From NCBI GenBank assembly GCA_964511385.1, contig CAZEFE010000001.1, forward strand, positions 372,001 to 436,000: a stretch of DNA of 64,000 bases. Reading direction: 5' to 3'. The first letter of the stretch is position 1, and each line of letters opens with the position of its first letter. A program made the translations under genes and the position numbers. This DNA is from CAILHX01 sp964511385. GTDB taxonomy: Bacteria > Pseudomonadota > Gammaproteobacteria > Burkholderiales > Methylophilaceae. This document shows, in pieces, positions 17,917-27,563 of this stretch. The notes beneath the pieces are model-generated. The model did not search any database and was not told the DNA's origin. It saw nothing but the letters and a program-made list of their open reading frames with translations.

Positions 17917-19389
17917 GTGGACATGCTGCGTTCCTGGAATCTCAATCTGGTTGTCACCAAAACCTCAGGCTTGGCGGTCTATTTGCAGATCGCACAGCAG
18001 GTCATTGATGAAATCAAGCGAGGACGGCTGGTCCCTTCCACCGCCATGCCGGGCACCCGGGAACTGGCGGACAGCCTGAAGGTCAACCGCAAGACTATTG
18101 TGCTCGCCTACGATGAACTGATTGCCCAGGGTTGGCTAACTACCGAACACCGCAGGGGCACGTTCGTCTCGGCAAAACTGCCGAACTTCCAGCCCAAGAA
18201 GCATGCGGCCATGCACATGGCTGAAATCCATACGCCCAAGTTCACCTCCTATGCCCGACATCTGGCTCCAGAAGGTCAGGAAAAGCTTGAGTACATTGTG
18301 GATTTCAACGATGGCATACCTGATACTCGGCTGATTCCGTTCGAGATTCTTTCTCGAGCGTTCCGTCATGCTTTGGTTGACTCATCCCGCGCCAACAGGC
18401 TGGGCTACGACGATCCACGAGGGGTACTGCCTCTGCGCCAAGCCGTTGCCGACATGCTGAACATGGAGCGAGGACTGAACGTCGGTGTCGACAATACCTG
18501 CATCGTGCGCGGTAGCCAGATGGGGATTTTTCTGGCTGCACGGATCCTGACGCGGCCTGGTGACTGCGTCGTGGTCGAGCGCTTGAGCTATCCGCCAGCA
18601 CGAGAGGCGTTCCGCTCATGTGGGGCGCAGATCCTGAATGTGGGGCTGGATGAGCACGGCCTCGATGTGGATGAACTGGATTCCCTGTGCAGAAAGCATC
18701 GGGTGCGGGCCATCTATGTCACGCCCCATCATCAGTTCCCGACGACGGTCATGATGACAGCTGAACGACGCCTGAAGTTGCTTATGCTGGCCGAACAGCA
18801 CGATTTCGTGATTGTTGAGGACGACTATGACCACGAGTTTCATTTCCACCATCACCCAGTATTCCCGCTGGCCAGTGCCGACCATGCGGGCAGGGTGGTT
18901 TACGTGGGGTCCTTGTCCAAGGTGCTGGCACCAGGCCTGCGAGTCGGCTATCTGGTTGCTTCCAAAGAGTTTATTCATCAATGTTCGTCGGAGATCATGC
19001 TCATCGATCGCCAAGGCAATTCTGTCACTGAGTTGGCTGTGGCCGAATTGATGGAGTCGGGGGAAATCAAACGCCACATTCGCAGAACGCTTAAGATCTA
19101 CGGTGAACGACGCGACATACTGGTGAATCTGGTCAGGCAAGAACTGGGCGAGTTCGTAAGCTTCGAGCCGCCGGTCGGTGGCCTAGCACTCTGGTTAAGA
19201 TTAAGCCAGGGGCTTAATATCAACACCTTCGTTCAGCAGGCGCTACATGAACAGGTTCGCCTGCTGCCTGGGTCATTATTTTCAGAGTCGAGCACGGATA
19301 TCAATGGCATCCGGCTGGGCTTTGGCAGCCTCAACGCAAAGGAACTGGAAACAGGGATACGTCGATTGCGGAATGCCATAACGACATAA
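17917..19389 (+). CDS. MocR/PdxR-type transcriptional regulator (GntR-aminotransferase fusion)
   Basis: A 490-residue fusion: a GntR winged helix (~15-85, PGTRELADSLKVNRKTIVLA), then a fold-type I aminotransferase-like domain (~120-490). The pyridoxal-phosphate lysine is visible in VGSLSKVLAPGLRVGY, with VEDDYDHEFHF earlier for the cofactor-binding Asp and Tyr. MocR proteins bind PLP or amino compounds and usually regulate a neighbouring gene. Here the only divergent neighbour is mxaR, 198 bases away; no pdx or amino-acid gene adjoins. Start GTG 17917 or ATG 17923; neither has a clear ribosome site. Confidence 0.88.
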   Translation: MDMLRSWNLNLVVTKTSGLAVYLQIAQQVIDEIKRGRLVPSTAMPGTRELADSLKVNRKTIVLAYDELIAQGWLTTEHRRGTFVSAKLPNFQPKKHAAMHMAEIHTPKFTSYARHLAPEGQEKLEYIVDFNDGIPDTRLIPFEILSRAFRHALVDSSRANRLGYDDPRGVLPLRQAVADMLNMERGLNVGVDNTCIVRGSQMGIFLAARILTRPGDCVVVERLSYPPAREAFRSCGAQILNVGLDEHGLDVDELDSLCRKHRVRAIYVTPHHQFPTTVMMTAERRLKLLMLAEQHDFVIVEDDYDHEFHFHHHPVFPLASADHAGRVVYVGSLSKVLAPGLRVGYLVASKEFIHQCSSEIMLIDRQGNSVTELAVAELMESGEIKRHIRRTLKIYGERRDILVNLVRQELGEFVSFEPPVGGLALWLRLSQGLNINTFVQQALHEQVRLLPGSLFSESSTDINGIRLGFGSLNAKELETGIRRLRNAITT

Positions 19390-19513
19390 AGCTGTTTCAA
19401 CATGAATGCGCTGGCGAGCGAAGTATCGTCTGCCGGTTGCCGAACATCGCTGGGCAAAGGGTGTGCTGCCAGTATGTTAAACTCTCATTATATTCTCGTT
19501 GTGGAACCGCTTC

Positions 19514-20614
19514 ATGTCCGGCAATACCTTTGGCACGCTGTTTACTGTCACTACCTTTGGCGAATCGCATGGCGCAGGCATTGGTTGCATTATTGACGGC
19601 TGCCCGCCGGGGTTGAGCCTGACCGAAGCCGATATCCAGACCGATCTTGACCGCCGCAAACCGGGCACCTCGCGCCATGTCACGCAGCGCAAGGAGCCGG
19701 ACACGGTGGAAATCCTGTCCGGGGTGTTCGAGGGCAAAACCACCGGCACACCTATCGCGCTGCTGATCCGCAACCAGGACCAGCGCAGCCAGGATTACGG
19801 TACCATCGCCGAGACGTTCCGTCCCGGCCATGCGGACTACACCTATTGGCAGAAATACGGCATCCGCGATTATCGCGGCGGCGGGCGTTCCTCTGCACGC
19901 GAAACGGCGGCGCGGGTGGCGGCCGGCGCCATTGCCAAGAAGTGGCTGGCCGAGCGTTATGGTGTGCTGATCCGCGGCTACATGAGCCAGTTGGGCGACA
20001 TTCACGTGCCGTTCCAAAGTTGGGATGAAGTCGGCAACAACCCGTTTTTTGCCGCCAATGCCGAATTGATTCCGCAACTGGAAGCTTATCTGGACCGGGT
20101 ACGCGCCGAGCGCGATTCGGTCGGCGCCAAGATTACCGTGGTGGCGGAGAATGTGCCCGTGGGCTGGGGCGAACCGGTGTTCGACCGGCTGGATGCCGAA
20201 ATCGCCTATGCGATGATGGGCATCAATGCCGCCAAGGGCGTGGAAATCGGCGCCGGGTTCGACAGCATCGCCCAGCGCGGCAGCGTGCATTGCGACGAGC
20301 TGACGCCGCAAGGTTTTGCCAGCAACAACGCCGGGGGTGTGCTGGGCGGCATTTCCAGCGGGCAGGATATCGTGGTGCATACCGCGTTCAAGCCGACTTC
20401 CAGCATCCCGCAGGAACGGCATTCGATCAACAAGGCGGGCGAGGCGGTGACCATGCAGACCACCGGCCGCCACGACCCGTGCGTCGGCGTGCGCGCCACG
20501 CCGATCTGCGAAGCCATGTTGGCGCTGGTGCTGATCGACCACGCCTTGCGTCATCGTGCGCAGTGCGGTGACGTGGTGTGCCCCACCCCCAGGATTTCCG
20601 GCAAGTTGCCCTGA
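19514..20614 (+). CDS. aroC: Chorismate synthase
   Basis: A 366-residue enzyme, the standard bacterial length, converting EPSP to chorismate with reduced FMN at the end of the shikimate pathway. Signatures are [18 protein letters not shown] near the N-terminus, the FMN-site segment [18 protein letters not shown] (~125) and [17 protein letters not shown] (~320). ATG 19514 ([10 protein letters not shown]) matches the family start; an in-frame TTG at 19499 would add five residues. It is followed after 33 bases by a small YdcH-type gene. Confidence 0.96.
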   Translation: MSGNTFGTLFTVTTFGESHGAGIGCIIDGCPPGLSLTEADIQTDLDRRKPGTSRHVTQRKEPDTVEILSGVFEGKTTGTPIALLIRNQDQRSQDYGTIAETFRPGHADYTYWQKYGIRDYRGGGRSSARETAARVAAGAIAKKWLAERYGVLIRGYMSQLGDIHVPFQSWDEVGNNPFFAANAELIPQLEAYLDRVRAERDSVGAKITVVAENVPVGWGEPVFDRLDAEIAYAMMGINAAKGVEIGAGFDSIAQRGSVHCDELTPQGFASNNAGGVLGGISSGQDIVVHTAFKPTSSIPQERHSINKAGEAVTMQTTGRHDPCVGVRATPICEAMLALVLIDHALRHRAQCGDVVCPTPRISGKLP

Positions 20615-20647
20615 AAATTTCATAGTTCAAAGACAGAAAGGTAAAAC

Positions 20648-20887
20648 ATGACTGCAATCCATCACGACCTGGTTCACGAGTTTCCCGAATATCGCGATCA
20701 GATCCATAACCTGAAACTGAGCAATGCCCATTTCGCCAAGCTGTTCGACGAATACCACGTGGTCAACCGCGAGGTGCTGCGCCTGGAAGGCGAGGGCGTG
20801 CCGGTTGGCGACGAACCGTTCGAAAACCTGAAGAAACAGCGCCTGCATCTCAAGGATGAACTGTACAACCTGCTGAAATCCGCATGA
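20648..20887 (+). CDS. YdcH/DUF465 family small protein
   Basis: A 79-residue, highly charged helical protein of the DUF465 family: FPEYRDQIHNLKLSNAHFAKLFDEYH, then an acidic linker and LKKQRLHLKDELYNLL. Function unknown. Start supported by AAAGG 5-9 bases upstream. It probably shares a transcript with aroC and ends at a strong hairpin. Confidence 0.85.
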   Translation: MTAIHHDLVHEFPEYRDQIHNLKLSNAHFAKLFDEYHVVNREVLRLEGEGVPVGDEPFENLKKQRLHLKDELYNLLKSA

Positions 20888-20898
20888 GTTTTTGAGTG

Positions 20899-20928
20899 AA
20901 AAAGGCCGGCGCAAGAGCCGGCCTTTTT
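20899..20928. terminator. Strong hairpin terminator after the YdcH-type gene
   Basis: AAAAAGGCCGGC (20899-20910) and GCCGGCCTTTTT (20917-20928), perfect 12-base arms with a GCAAGA loop. Its T-run ends only 8 bases before the ATG of the following transporter gene, leaving no room for a separate leader. Confidence 0.9.
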
Positions 20929-20936
20929 ATTTGAGC

Positions 20937-22082
20937 ATGACCAATTTACCTTACTGGCGACTGTCCGGTTTCTACTTCCTGTATTTCGCTTTTGTCGGGG
21001 CGTTTGCCCCGTACTGGACCCTGTACCTCGATGCGTTGGCATTTTCGGCATTCCAGATCGGGGTGCTGATGTCGCTGTTCCAGGTGGCGCGTATCATCGC
21101 CCCCAACATCTGGGGCTGGATCGCCGACCATACCGGCATGCGGGTCAGGATCATCCAGGTTTCGGCACTGGCCAGCCTGGTGTGTTATCTCGGCGTATTT
21201 GCCGGGGAAGGTTATGCCTGGCTGTTCGTGGTGATGGCGACGATGAGTTTCTTCTGGAGCGCGCCGCTGCCGCTGGCGGAAGCGCTGACCCTGGGGCATC
21301 TGGGCGAACACGCCGCCAGCGGTTACGGGCGTATCCGCCTGTGGGGGTCGGTCGGGTTTATCGCCTCCGTGATTGTGATGGGGTATGTGCTGGATTACGT
21401 GCCGGTGCGCGCCTTGTTGTGGGTGATCCTGGGACTGAAAATCAGCCTGTTGCTGTTTTCCCGATACATTCCCGAACCTCGCGTAGCCCCCCACCATGAT
21501 GACGAGCCGCCGGTGTGGGCGATCCTTCGGCGGACAGAAGTGAAGGTGTTTTTCGCCGCCTGTTTTCTGATGGCGGCCGCACATGGCGCTTATTACACGT
21601 TCTACTCCATCTACCTGGTTGATCACGGTTACAGCAAGGCCACCGTGGGCTGGCTGTGGGCTATCGGCGTGATTTGCGAAGTGTTGGTGTTCCTGTTTTT
21701 GCCCAGGCTGACACAGCGTTTTGACCTGAAGCAGATATTGCAAGCCAGTTTTTTCCTCGCCGGCTTGCGTTTCCTGATGATAGGTTACGGCGTGCAATGG
21801 TTTGCCGTGATTGTGCTGGCACAAGTGCTGCATGCCGCCAGTTTCGGCTCTTACCATGCGGCGGCAGTGGCGTTGGTCCACCGCTATTTCAAGGGCAGGC
21901 ACCAGGCCAAGGGACAGGGCTACTACACCAGTATTTCGTTTGGCCTCGGCGGTACGCTGGGCGGGCTGTGGAGCGGCTGGATGTGGGAGCCGATGGGCGC
22001 TGCGCTGACTTTTGCCGTGTCTGGAGTTGCGGCGCTGGCCGGGTTCCTGCTGCTGTTCCGGCTCCATCCGCCAGAAAAATAA
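20937..22082 (+). CDS. MFS transporter, phenylpropionate-permease (HcaT) type
   Basis: A 381-residue integral membrane protein with about 12 hydrophobic segments. The opening YWRLSGFYFLYFAFVGAFAP and the loop GWIADHTGMRVRII (the MFS A-like motif between TM2 and TM3) match the MFS_1-like/HcaT group. Later text WLWAIGVICEVLVFLFLP and GLGGTLGGLWSGWMWE also fit. Substrate unknown; the family name reflects relatives only. ATG 20937 has no recognisable ribosome site because a terminator hairpin immediately precedes it, so translation may depend on that structure or on reading through it. Confidence 0.82.
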   Translation: MTNLPYWRLSGFYFLYFAFVGAFAPYWTLYLDALAFSAFQIGVLMSLFQVARIIAPNIWGWIADHTGMRVRIIQVSALASLVCYLGVFAGEGYAWLFVVMATMSFFWSAPLPLAEALTLGHLGEHAASGYGRIRLWGSVGFIASVIVMGYVLDYVPVRALLWVILGLKISLLLFSRYIPEPRVAPHHDDEPPVWAILRRTEVKVFFAACFLMAAAHGAYYTFYSIYLVDHGYSKATVGWLWAIGVICEVLVFLFLPRLTQRFDLKQILQASFFLAGLRFLMIGYGVQWFAVIVLAQVLHAASFGSYHAAAVALVHRYFKGRHQAKGQGYYTSISFGLGGTLGGLWSGWMWEPMGAALTFAVSGVAALAGFLLLFRLHPPEK

Positions 22083-22120
22083 CCTGCCTGCAGGCTGGTG
22101 CTGCCGGCATGGGCGGGCGT

Positions 22121-22182
22121 ATATGTATATAGTAAAGTATTATTTATAACTGCTTTCTATATTCATTATAGTTACATCCGTT
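22121..22182 (+). promoter_or_regulatory. A+T-rich promoter region of the sulfonate-binding protein gene
   Basis: A sharply A+T-rich stretch in an otherwise GC-rich gap, containing several TATA-like hexamers and a short inverted pair TAACT...AGTTA. It resembles the upstream regions of LysR-controlled sulfur-starvation genes, but no specific site can be assigned. Confidence 0.3.
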
Positions 22183-22200
22183 ATTCAAACGGAGCACGCT

Positions 22201-23178
22201 ATGAACCAAAACAGTTTCAACCCCATTCGTCGCAAAATCCTTGCTGTTTTTCTGACGGCGGCCATCGGCCTCGGCATTTCCCTGCCCAGCGCCGCCCAGG
22301 AAGACGTACTGCGCATCGGCTTCCAGAAATCTTCCAGCATCCTGATTTTCCTGAAAGCGCAGGGTACGCTGGAAAAGGCGCTGGCCCCCTTGAACGTCAA
22401 GGTGCAGTGGACTGAGTTCACCTCCGGCCTGCCGCTGCTGGAAGGCCTGAACGTGGGCAGCATCGACCTTTCCGCCGATGTGGCCGATACCGTGCCTTTG
22501 TTCGCTCAGGCTGCCGGTGCGAAGCTGACCTATCTGGTGCAGGAAACGCCCTCGCCCAAGGCGCAGGCGATTGTGGTTCCTGCCGAATCTCCCATCAGGA
22601 CGGTGGCCGATCTTAAGGGCAAGCGCGTCGGCCTGGCCAAAGCCGCCGGAGTGCACTACCTGCTGCTCAAATCCTTGGAAAAATCCGGGCTTAATTTCCG
22701 CGATGTTGACGCTGCTTACCTGCAGCCTGCCGATGGCCGCGCCGCTTTTGAAAAAGGTGCTATCGACGCGTGGGCGATCTGGGATCCACACCTGGCCAAC
22801 ATCCAGAGCAGCAAGAATGTCCGTATTGTCACGGACGGCACCTATGCCGATGTCTCCTATCGCCGCTTTTACCTGGCGGCCACTCCGTACGCCCAACGCC
22901 GCCCCGACGTGCTGAAGGTGGTGGTTGAGCAACTGCGCAAGACCGGAGAGTGGATCAAGCAGAACCCACAACAGGCCGCCGAGTTCCATGCGCCATTGGT
23001 TGGTCTCACCCCGGCGATTGTTTCCGTGGCTAATGATCGCCGCAGTTATGATGTACGGTTGGTGGATGACGCTGCGTTGGCCCAGCAACAAGCCATTGCG
23101 GATGCCTTTACCGAAGAAAAGCTGTTGCCGAAGAAAATTAACGTCAAGGAAAACGCCGTCTGGAAAGAAGGTCGCTAA
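22201..23178 (+). CDS. Aliphatic sulfonate ABC transporter substrate-binding protein (SsuA-like)
   Basis: A 325-residue periplasmic binding protein with a signal peptide to ~33 (SLPSAAQE). The NMT1/SsuA fold is evident: DVLRIGFQKSSSILIFLKAQG, then WTEFTSGLPLLEGLNVGSIDL, the hinge LKGKRVGLAKAAGVHYLLLK, and AIDAWAIWDPHLA. It should capture organosulfonates or similar sulfur sources. The permease and ATPase (SsuC, SsuB) and monooxygenase (SsuD) are not adjacent, so it is an orphan in this window. It converges on a four-domain rhodanese, consistent with a sulfur theme. ACGGAG precedes the start. Confidence 0.83.
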   Translation: MNQNSFNPIRRKILAVFLTAAIGLGISLPSAAQEDVLRIGFQKSSSILIFLKAQGTLEKALAPLNVKVQWTEFTSGLPLLEGLNVGSIDLSADVADTVPLFAQAAGAKLTYLVQETPSPKAQAIVVPAESPIRTVADLKGKRVGLAKAAGVHYLLLKSLEKSGLNFRDVDAAYLQPADGRAAFEKGAIDAWAIWDPHLANIQSSKNVRIVTDGTYADVSYRRFYLAATPYAQRRPDVLKVVVEQLRKTGEWIKQNPQQAAEFHAPLVGLTPAIVSVANDRRSYDVRLVDDAALAQQQAIADAFTEEKLLPKKINVKENAVWKEGR

Positions 23179-23207
23179 ATACTTCTGACAGGTCCATCTG
23201 CCAAAAT

Positions 23208-23235
23208 GCCTCTCCCTGCCGGGAGGGGCGTTTTT
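23208..23235 (+). terminator. Terminator of the sulfonate-binding protein gene
   Basis: GCCTCTCCC (23208-23216), TGCC loop, GGGAGGGGC (23221-23229), then G and five T. One G-T wobble in the stem. Confidence 0.85.
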
Positions 23236-23249
23236 ATTTGATCACTTGT

Positions 23250-24833
23250 TTATTTGATTACTTGGAATCCGTGGGTGCCATCGCGCGCCAGTTGCGCGAC
23301 CAGTCCAAATTCCCAGTCCAGATAATCCTGCATTGCCTGGCGCGGGCTGTCGGTGCCTTCGTACGGACGGCGGTAGCGGTCAATCGGAGGTGAAGCCCAA
23401 AGCGGTGAGTCGCTGCTGAAGTCAAACCCGGCATTGCGCCAGGCGGGATTACCGCCGTCGAGCGCCAGTACTTCCACGCTGACCAAGGCTTGTAGATCGG
23501 CCGCGGCAAAGCGGGCGAGTGTGCCGTCGGCGCAGGTCAGCACATAGCGGCGCGTAGCGGGGATTTTCCGGATGGCGGCAGCCAGTTGCGCGCGCAATAC
23601 AAACCAGGCGCCGGGAATGTGCCCCTTGTGGTAATTGGCACTGCTACTGACGTCCAGCACGGTGGCGTCGCCGGTCGCCAGCCATGCGCTCAATGTTGTT
23701 GCATTCACCAACGGGATGCCCGGCACGGCTGGCAGCGGTGCATGCCAGGGACCCGGGATGGCGAAATCTTCCGCTGCCAGGCCGTCAACCACATACACTT
23801 CCCACGCCATTTGCGCCAGCCAGGACGCAGTCATGTTGGCGCGCACGCCGTCGTTGTCCGCCAGCACAATACGGGCGCCGCGCACCGGCGCGACCATTTC
23901 GGTTTCCTGCACCAACTGGCCGCCGGGTACGGGGCGGAAACCCGGCAGGTGGCCAGCTTCGTATTCTTCCAGGGTGCGCACGTCGAAGAAGTAGCTGGTG
24001 CGTTCTTGTTGTGTCTGCCAGGCGGCTAGGTCGGCGTGGCCGATGCGGCGTGCACCGGCGCGGTCTGCCACTGCGCGTGCGGCTGCTGCGGCCTTGATGC
24101 GGTCTGCTTCCGGCGTTGGGCCGAAGCGGCGCTGCTGGCCATGCTCCAGTTGCTGCCCGGCCAATGTCCAGCCGATGGTGCCGTTGCGCAGCGCCGCCAC
24201 CGGATTGGGTAGGCCGGCGTTGACCAGCGACTGGGTACCGATAATGCTGCGGGTGCGGCCGGCGCAATTGACGATGACGCGGGTTTCCGCGCGCGGCGCC
24301 AGCTGCGGCACGCGCAACACCAGTTCGGCGCCGGGCACGCTGGTGGCGGTGGGGATACTCATGGTCTGGTATTCGTCGAAGCGGCGCACGTCAACAATGA
24401 CGATGTCAGCGCCGGTTGTGATCAGCGTATGTACTTGCTCGGCCGTCAACGAAGGGGTGTGGCACTGCGCTTCCACCAACTCGCCGAAGGCTTTGCTTGG
24501 CACGTTGACATCGCGGAACACTTCGCCGCCGGCCTTGATCCATCCGGCGAGGCCGCCGTCGAGAATGGCGATGTCGGTATAGCCCAGGTTTTGCAGGCGT
24601 TGCGCGGCGAGTTTCGTATCACCTTCGCCGTTGTCCAGCAGCACGATAGGTACATCGCGGCGCGGCAGCTTGGCATAGGCGTCAATTTCGATTCGGCTGA
24701 GAGGGAAGTTGGCGGCGAAGAGCGGATGGCCCTGCGCATGCGGGTCTTCCTCGCGCACGTCGAGCAGGGCGATCTCGCGCCGCCCAAGTAGCGCGGTGCG
24801 TACATCGCCAGTGGTGCGTAGCGGGAATGTCAT
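23250..24833 (-). CDS. Four-domain rhodanese (sulfurtransferase) with two active sites
   Basis: A 527-residue cytoplasmic protein made of four rhodanese modules. Aligning the active-site strands shows Cys190 in VIVNCAGRTRS (domain 2) and Cys434 in YVLTCADGTLA (domain 4). The equivalent positions in domains 1 and 3 are Asp (VLLDNGEGD ~67 and IVLADNDGV ~326). So two domains look catalytic and two look inactive or structural. Such proteins transfer sulfane sulfur to thiols. It faces the orphan sulfonate-binding protein tail to tail and lies 16 bases downstream of folE2, with which it could be co-transcribed. ATG 24833 has no strong ribosome site. Confidence 0.85.
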   Translation of the reverse strand: MTFPLRTTGDVRTALLGRREIALLDVREEDPHAQGHPLFAANFPLSRIEIDAYAKLPRRDVPIVLLDNGEGDTKLAAQRLQNLGYTDIAILDGGLAGWIKAGGEVFRDVNVPSKAFGELVEAQCHTPSLTAEQVHTLITTGADIVIVDVRRFDEYQTMSIPTATSVPGAELVLRVPQLAPRAETRVIVNCAGRTRSIIGTQSLVNAGLPNPVAALRNGTIGWTLAGQQLEHGQQRRFGPTPEADRIKAAAAARAVADRAGARRIGHADLAAWQTQQERTSYFFDVRTLEEYEAGHLPGFRPVPGGQLVQETEMVAPVRGARIVLADNDGVRANMTASWLAQMAWEVYVVDGLAAEDFAIPGPWHAPLPAVPGIPLVNATTLSAWLATGDATVLDVSSSANYHKGHIPGAWFVLRAQLAAAIRKIPATRRYVLTCADGTLARFAAADLQALVSVEVLALDGGNPAWRNAGFDFSSDSPLWASPPIDRYRRPYEGTDSPRQAMQDYLDWEFGLVAQLARDGTHGFQVIK

Positions 24834-24849
24834 CGCACAGGCTGTGCGG

Positions 24850-25662
24850 CTAATTTTGCAGTTTGTCCCGTTCGATCAGGGCGTAGGCAGAATGGTTGTG
24901 GATGGATTCAAAGTTCTCCGATTCCACCACATAGGCGTCGATACGGGGTTCTGCATTGAGTTGCGCGGCGACGTCGCGCACCATGTCCTCGACGAACTTG
25001 GGGTTGTCGTAGGCGTGTTCGGTGACGAACTTTTCGTCAGGGCGCTTGAGCAGGCCATACAACTGGCACGAGGCCTGTTCTTCCACCAGATTGATGATGT
25101 CTTCCACCCAGATAAAATCATTGATGCGGGCGGTGACCGTGACATGTGAGCGCTGGTTGTGCGCGCCGTAGTCGGAAATTTTCTTCGAGCACGGGCACAG
25201 GCTGGTGACGGGCACCAGTACCTTGACGCTGATCTGGTAGTTGCCATCCTTGATTTCGCCGATGAAGGTGACTTCGTAATCCAGCAGGCTTTGCACGCCG
25301 GATACCGGGGCGGCCTTGTTGACGAAATAGGGGAAGGTCATTTCGATATGGCCGGACTGGGCTTCCAGCCGCTTCACCATTTCGCGCAGGATGGTTTCGA
25401 AATTCTCGATGGAGATTTCGCGCTCGTTCATGTTGAGGATCTCAACAAAACGCGACATGTGCGTGCCCTTGAAGTTGTGCGGCAAATGCACGTACATATT
25501 GAACATGGCTACCGTGTGCTGCACGCCGCTGGTCTTGTCCTTGACCTTGACCGGGTGGCGGATGGATTTGATGCCCACCTTGTCGATGGCCAGATGGCGT
25601 ACGTCGGGCGTGTTCTGGACGTCTTCGATGGGCGTGGGGGTGATGGGCTGGTTCATGGTCAT
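24850..25662 (-). CDS. folE2: GTP cyclohydrolase IB (FolE2)
   Basis: About 270 residues of the type IB GTP cyclohydrolase, the first step of folate (and in some bacteria queuosine) synthesis, replacing zinc-dependent FolE. Typical segments are [35 protein letters not shown], the metal and active-site Cys in [21 protein letters not shown], and the C-terminal [18 protein letters not shown] 25662 is chosen; ATG 25656 and TTG 25674 are also in frame. No Shine-Dalgarno sequence is seen and a TATACT box lies just 22 bases upstream, so the leader may be very short. FolE2 is often zinc-regulated, but no Zur site was found. Confidence 0.92.
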   Translation of the reverse strand: MTMNQPITPTPIEDVQNTPDVRHLAIDKVGIKSIRHPVKVKDKTSGVQHTVAMFNMYVHLPHNFKGTHMSRFVEILNMNEREISIENFETILREMVKRLEAQSGHIEMTFPYFVNKAAPVSGVQSLLDYEVTFIGEIKDGNYQISVKVLVPVTSLCPCSKKISDYGAHNQRSHVTVTARINDFIWVEDIINLVEEQASCQLYGLLKRPDEKFVTEHAYDNPKFVEDMVRDVAAQLNAEPRIDAYVVESENFESIHNHSAYALIERDKLQN

Positions 25663-25684
25663 GGAGTTGTGCAAATAATAGTTG

Positions 25685-25690
25685 AGTATA
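25685..25690 (-). promoter_or_regulatory. Candidate -10 box of folE2
   Basis: TATACT on the minus strand, 22 bases before the chosen start codon. A CTGGAT 18 bases further upstream is a poor -35. Confidence 0.3.
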
Positions 25691-25706
25691 ACGCTAGGTT
25701 AATGGT

Positions 25707-27563
25707 TTATCCAGCGTTTCTTTCGGCCATGCGCTGCTCAATCGCTGTCCGGATTCCCTCGGCATCAAGTCCGCAGGCAGCCAGCAGGGCTTCCGGACTG
25801 CCATGCTCGATAAACGCGTCAGGCAGTCCCAGCAGCAGTACCTCATTGCTTAATCCCCTGGCTTGCAGGGCTTCCATCACTGCAGCGCCTGCGCCGCCCT
25901 GGATGGCGTTTTCTTCCACCGTCACCAGCAGGTCGTGCTGCGCGGCGAGTAAGGCAATCAATTCTACATCCAGCGGCTTGACAAAGCGCATGTTGGCAAC
26001 CGTGGCGTTCAGTGCTTCCGCGGCCTGTTGTGCCGGCACCAGCATGCTGCCGAACGCCAGGATGGCGATGTTCTGGCCTTGTCTTGTGATCAGACCTTTG
26101 CCAATGGCGATCGGTTCAAGCGCCGGCTCAATTGCTGCGCCCGAGCCGCCGCCGCGCGGGTAGCGCACCGCCGCCGGGCCGTTGTGCAGGAATCCGGTGG
26201 TCAGCATTTGCCGGCATTCGTTTTCATCGCTGGGCGCCATCACCAGCATGTTGGGGATGCAGCGCAAATAGCTCAGGTCGAAGCTGCCGGCATGGGTGGG
26301 GCCGTCGGCGCCGACCAGGCCGGCGCGGTCAATCGCCAGCAGCACCGGCAGGTTCTGTAGCGCGATATCGTGGATCAACTGGTCGTAGGCGCGTTGCAGG
26401 AAGGTGGAATAAATCGCCACCACCGGCTTCATGCCATCGCAGGCCAGGCCGGCGGCAAAGGTGAGTGCATGCTGTTCGGCGATGCCAACATCGAAGTAGC
26501 GATCGGGGAACTGTTCCTGGAATTTGTTGAGCCCCGAGCCATCGCACATCGCCGGGGTGATGCCGATCAGCCGGTCATCCTTGGCCGCCATGTCCACAAG
26601 CCAGTCGCCGAACACCTGGGTGTAGGTGGGTTTGCCGCCGGTGCTTGCGGCTGCGCCGTTGGCCGGATCGAATTTGCCAACACCGTGGTATTTGCCGGGG
26701 TCGTCTTCCGCCGGGGTATAACCTTTGCCTTTTTGCGTCACCACATGCAGGAACTGCGGGCCTTTCAACTCGCGGATATTGGCCAGCGTGGTGACCAGCA
26801 CATCCAGGTCGTGGCCATCAATCGGGCCGATGTAATTGAAGCCGAACTCTTCAAATAACGTGCTGGGCGTGACCATGCCCTTCATGTGCTCTTCCGCGCG
26901 TTTGGCCAGCTCCAGGATCGGCGGGGCGACCCCCAGCATTTTTTCCGTGCCCTGGCGCATGCGGTTGTACAGGCGGCCGGACAGCAGCTTGGCCAGGTAG
27001 TTGTTCAGCGCGCCGACGTTGGGCGAAATCGACATGTCGTTGTCGTTGAGAATCACCAGCAGGTTGGCGTTCATCGCCCCGGCATTGTTGAGCGCCTCGA
27101 ACGCCATGCCGGCGGTCATGGCGCCATCGCCGATAATGGCCACGGCGCGGCGTTCCGAGCCGGTCTGCTGCGCGGCCACCGCCATGCCCAGTGCGGCGGA
27201 AATGGAGGTGCTGGAATGACCGACGCCGAACGCATCGTATTCGCTCTCGCTACGGCGCGGAAAGCCGGCGATGCCGCCAGCCTGGCGCAGGCCGGCCATG
27301 GCGGCGCGGCGTCCGGTGAGGATTTTGTGCGGATAGGTCTGGTGGCCGACATCCCACACCAGCTTGTCATCCGGCGTGTTGAACACGTAATGCAGGGCGA
27401 TGGTGAGTTCCACCACGCCGAGGTTGGATGCCAGGTGGCCGCCGGTCTGCGATACGCTGGAAACCAGAAACTGCCGGAGTTCTTCCGCCAGCGCGCTTAA
27501 TTGCCTGCGTTCGAGCTGGCGCAGTTCGGTTGGGTTGTTGATCTGTTCGAGTAGGGAAGTCAT
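25707..27563 (-). CDS. dxs: 1-deoxy-D-xylulose-5-phosphate synthase
   Basis: A 618-residue thiamine-diphosphate enzyme that joins pyruvate and glyceraldehyde 3-phosphate, the first step of the MEP isoprenoid pathway. The ThDP/Mg motif is [18 protein letters not shown], preceded by [17 protein letters not shown]; transketolase-type pyrimidine-domain text [17 protein letters not shown] and [17 protein letters not shown] follow. It overlaps ispA by one base (stop/start), giving the order xseB-ispA-dxs, a common proteobacterial isoprenoid operon. Confidence 0.96.
   Translation of the reverse strand: MTSLLEQINNPTELRQLERRQLSALAEELRQFLVSSVSQTGGHLASNLGVVELTIALHYVFNTPDDKLVWDVGHQTYPHKILTGRRAAMAGLRQAGGIAGFPRRSESEYDAFGVGHSSTSISAALGMAVAAQQTGSERRAVAIIGDGAMTAGMAFEALNNAGAMNANLLVILNDNDMSISPNVGALNNYLAKLLSGRLYNRMRQGTEKMLGVAPPILELAKRAEEHMKGMVTPSTLFEEFGFNYIGPIDGHDLDVLVTTLANIRELKGPQFLHVVTQKGKGYTPAEDDPGKYHGVGKFDPANGAAASTGGKPTYTQVFGDWLVDMAAKDDRLIGITPAMCDGSGLNKFQEQFPDRYFDVGIAEQHALTFAAGLACDGMKPVVAIYSTFLQRAYDQLIHDIALQNLPVLLAIDRAGLVGADGPTHAGSFDLSYLRCIPNMLVMAPSDENECRQMLTTGFLHNGPAAVRYPRGGGSGAAIEPALEPIAIGKGLITRQGQNIAILAFGSMLVPAQQAAEALNATVANMRFVKPLDVELIALLAAQHDLLVTVEENAIQGGAGAAVMEALQARGLSNEVLLLGLPDAFIEHGSPEALLAACGLDAEGIRTAIEQRMAERNAG

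Noticed and set aside
22083..23249. Complete ssu sulfonate-uptake operon
   Set aside because: Only the binding protein is present; the neighbours are an MFS carrier and a rhodanese.
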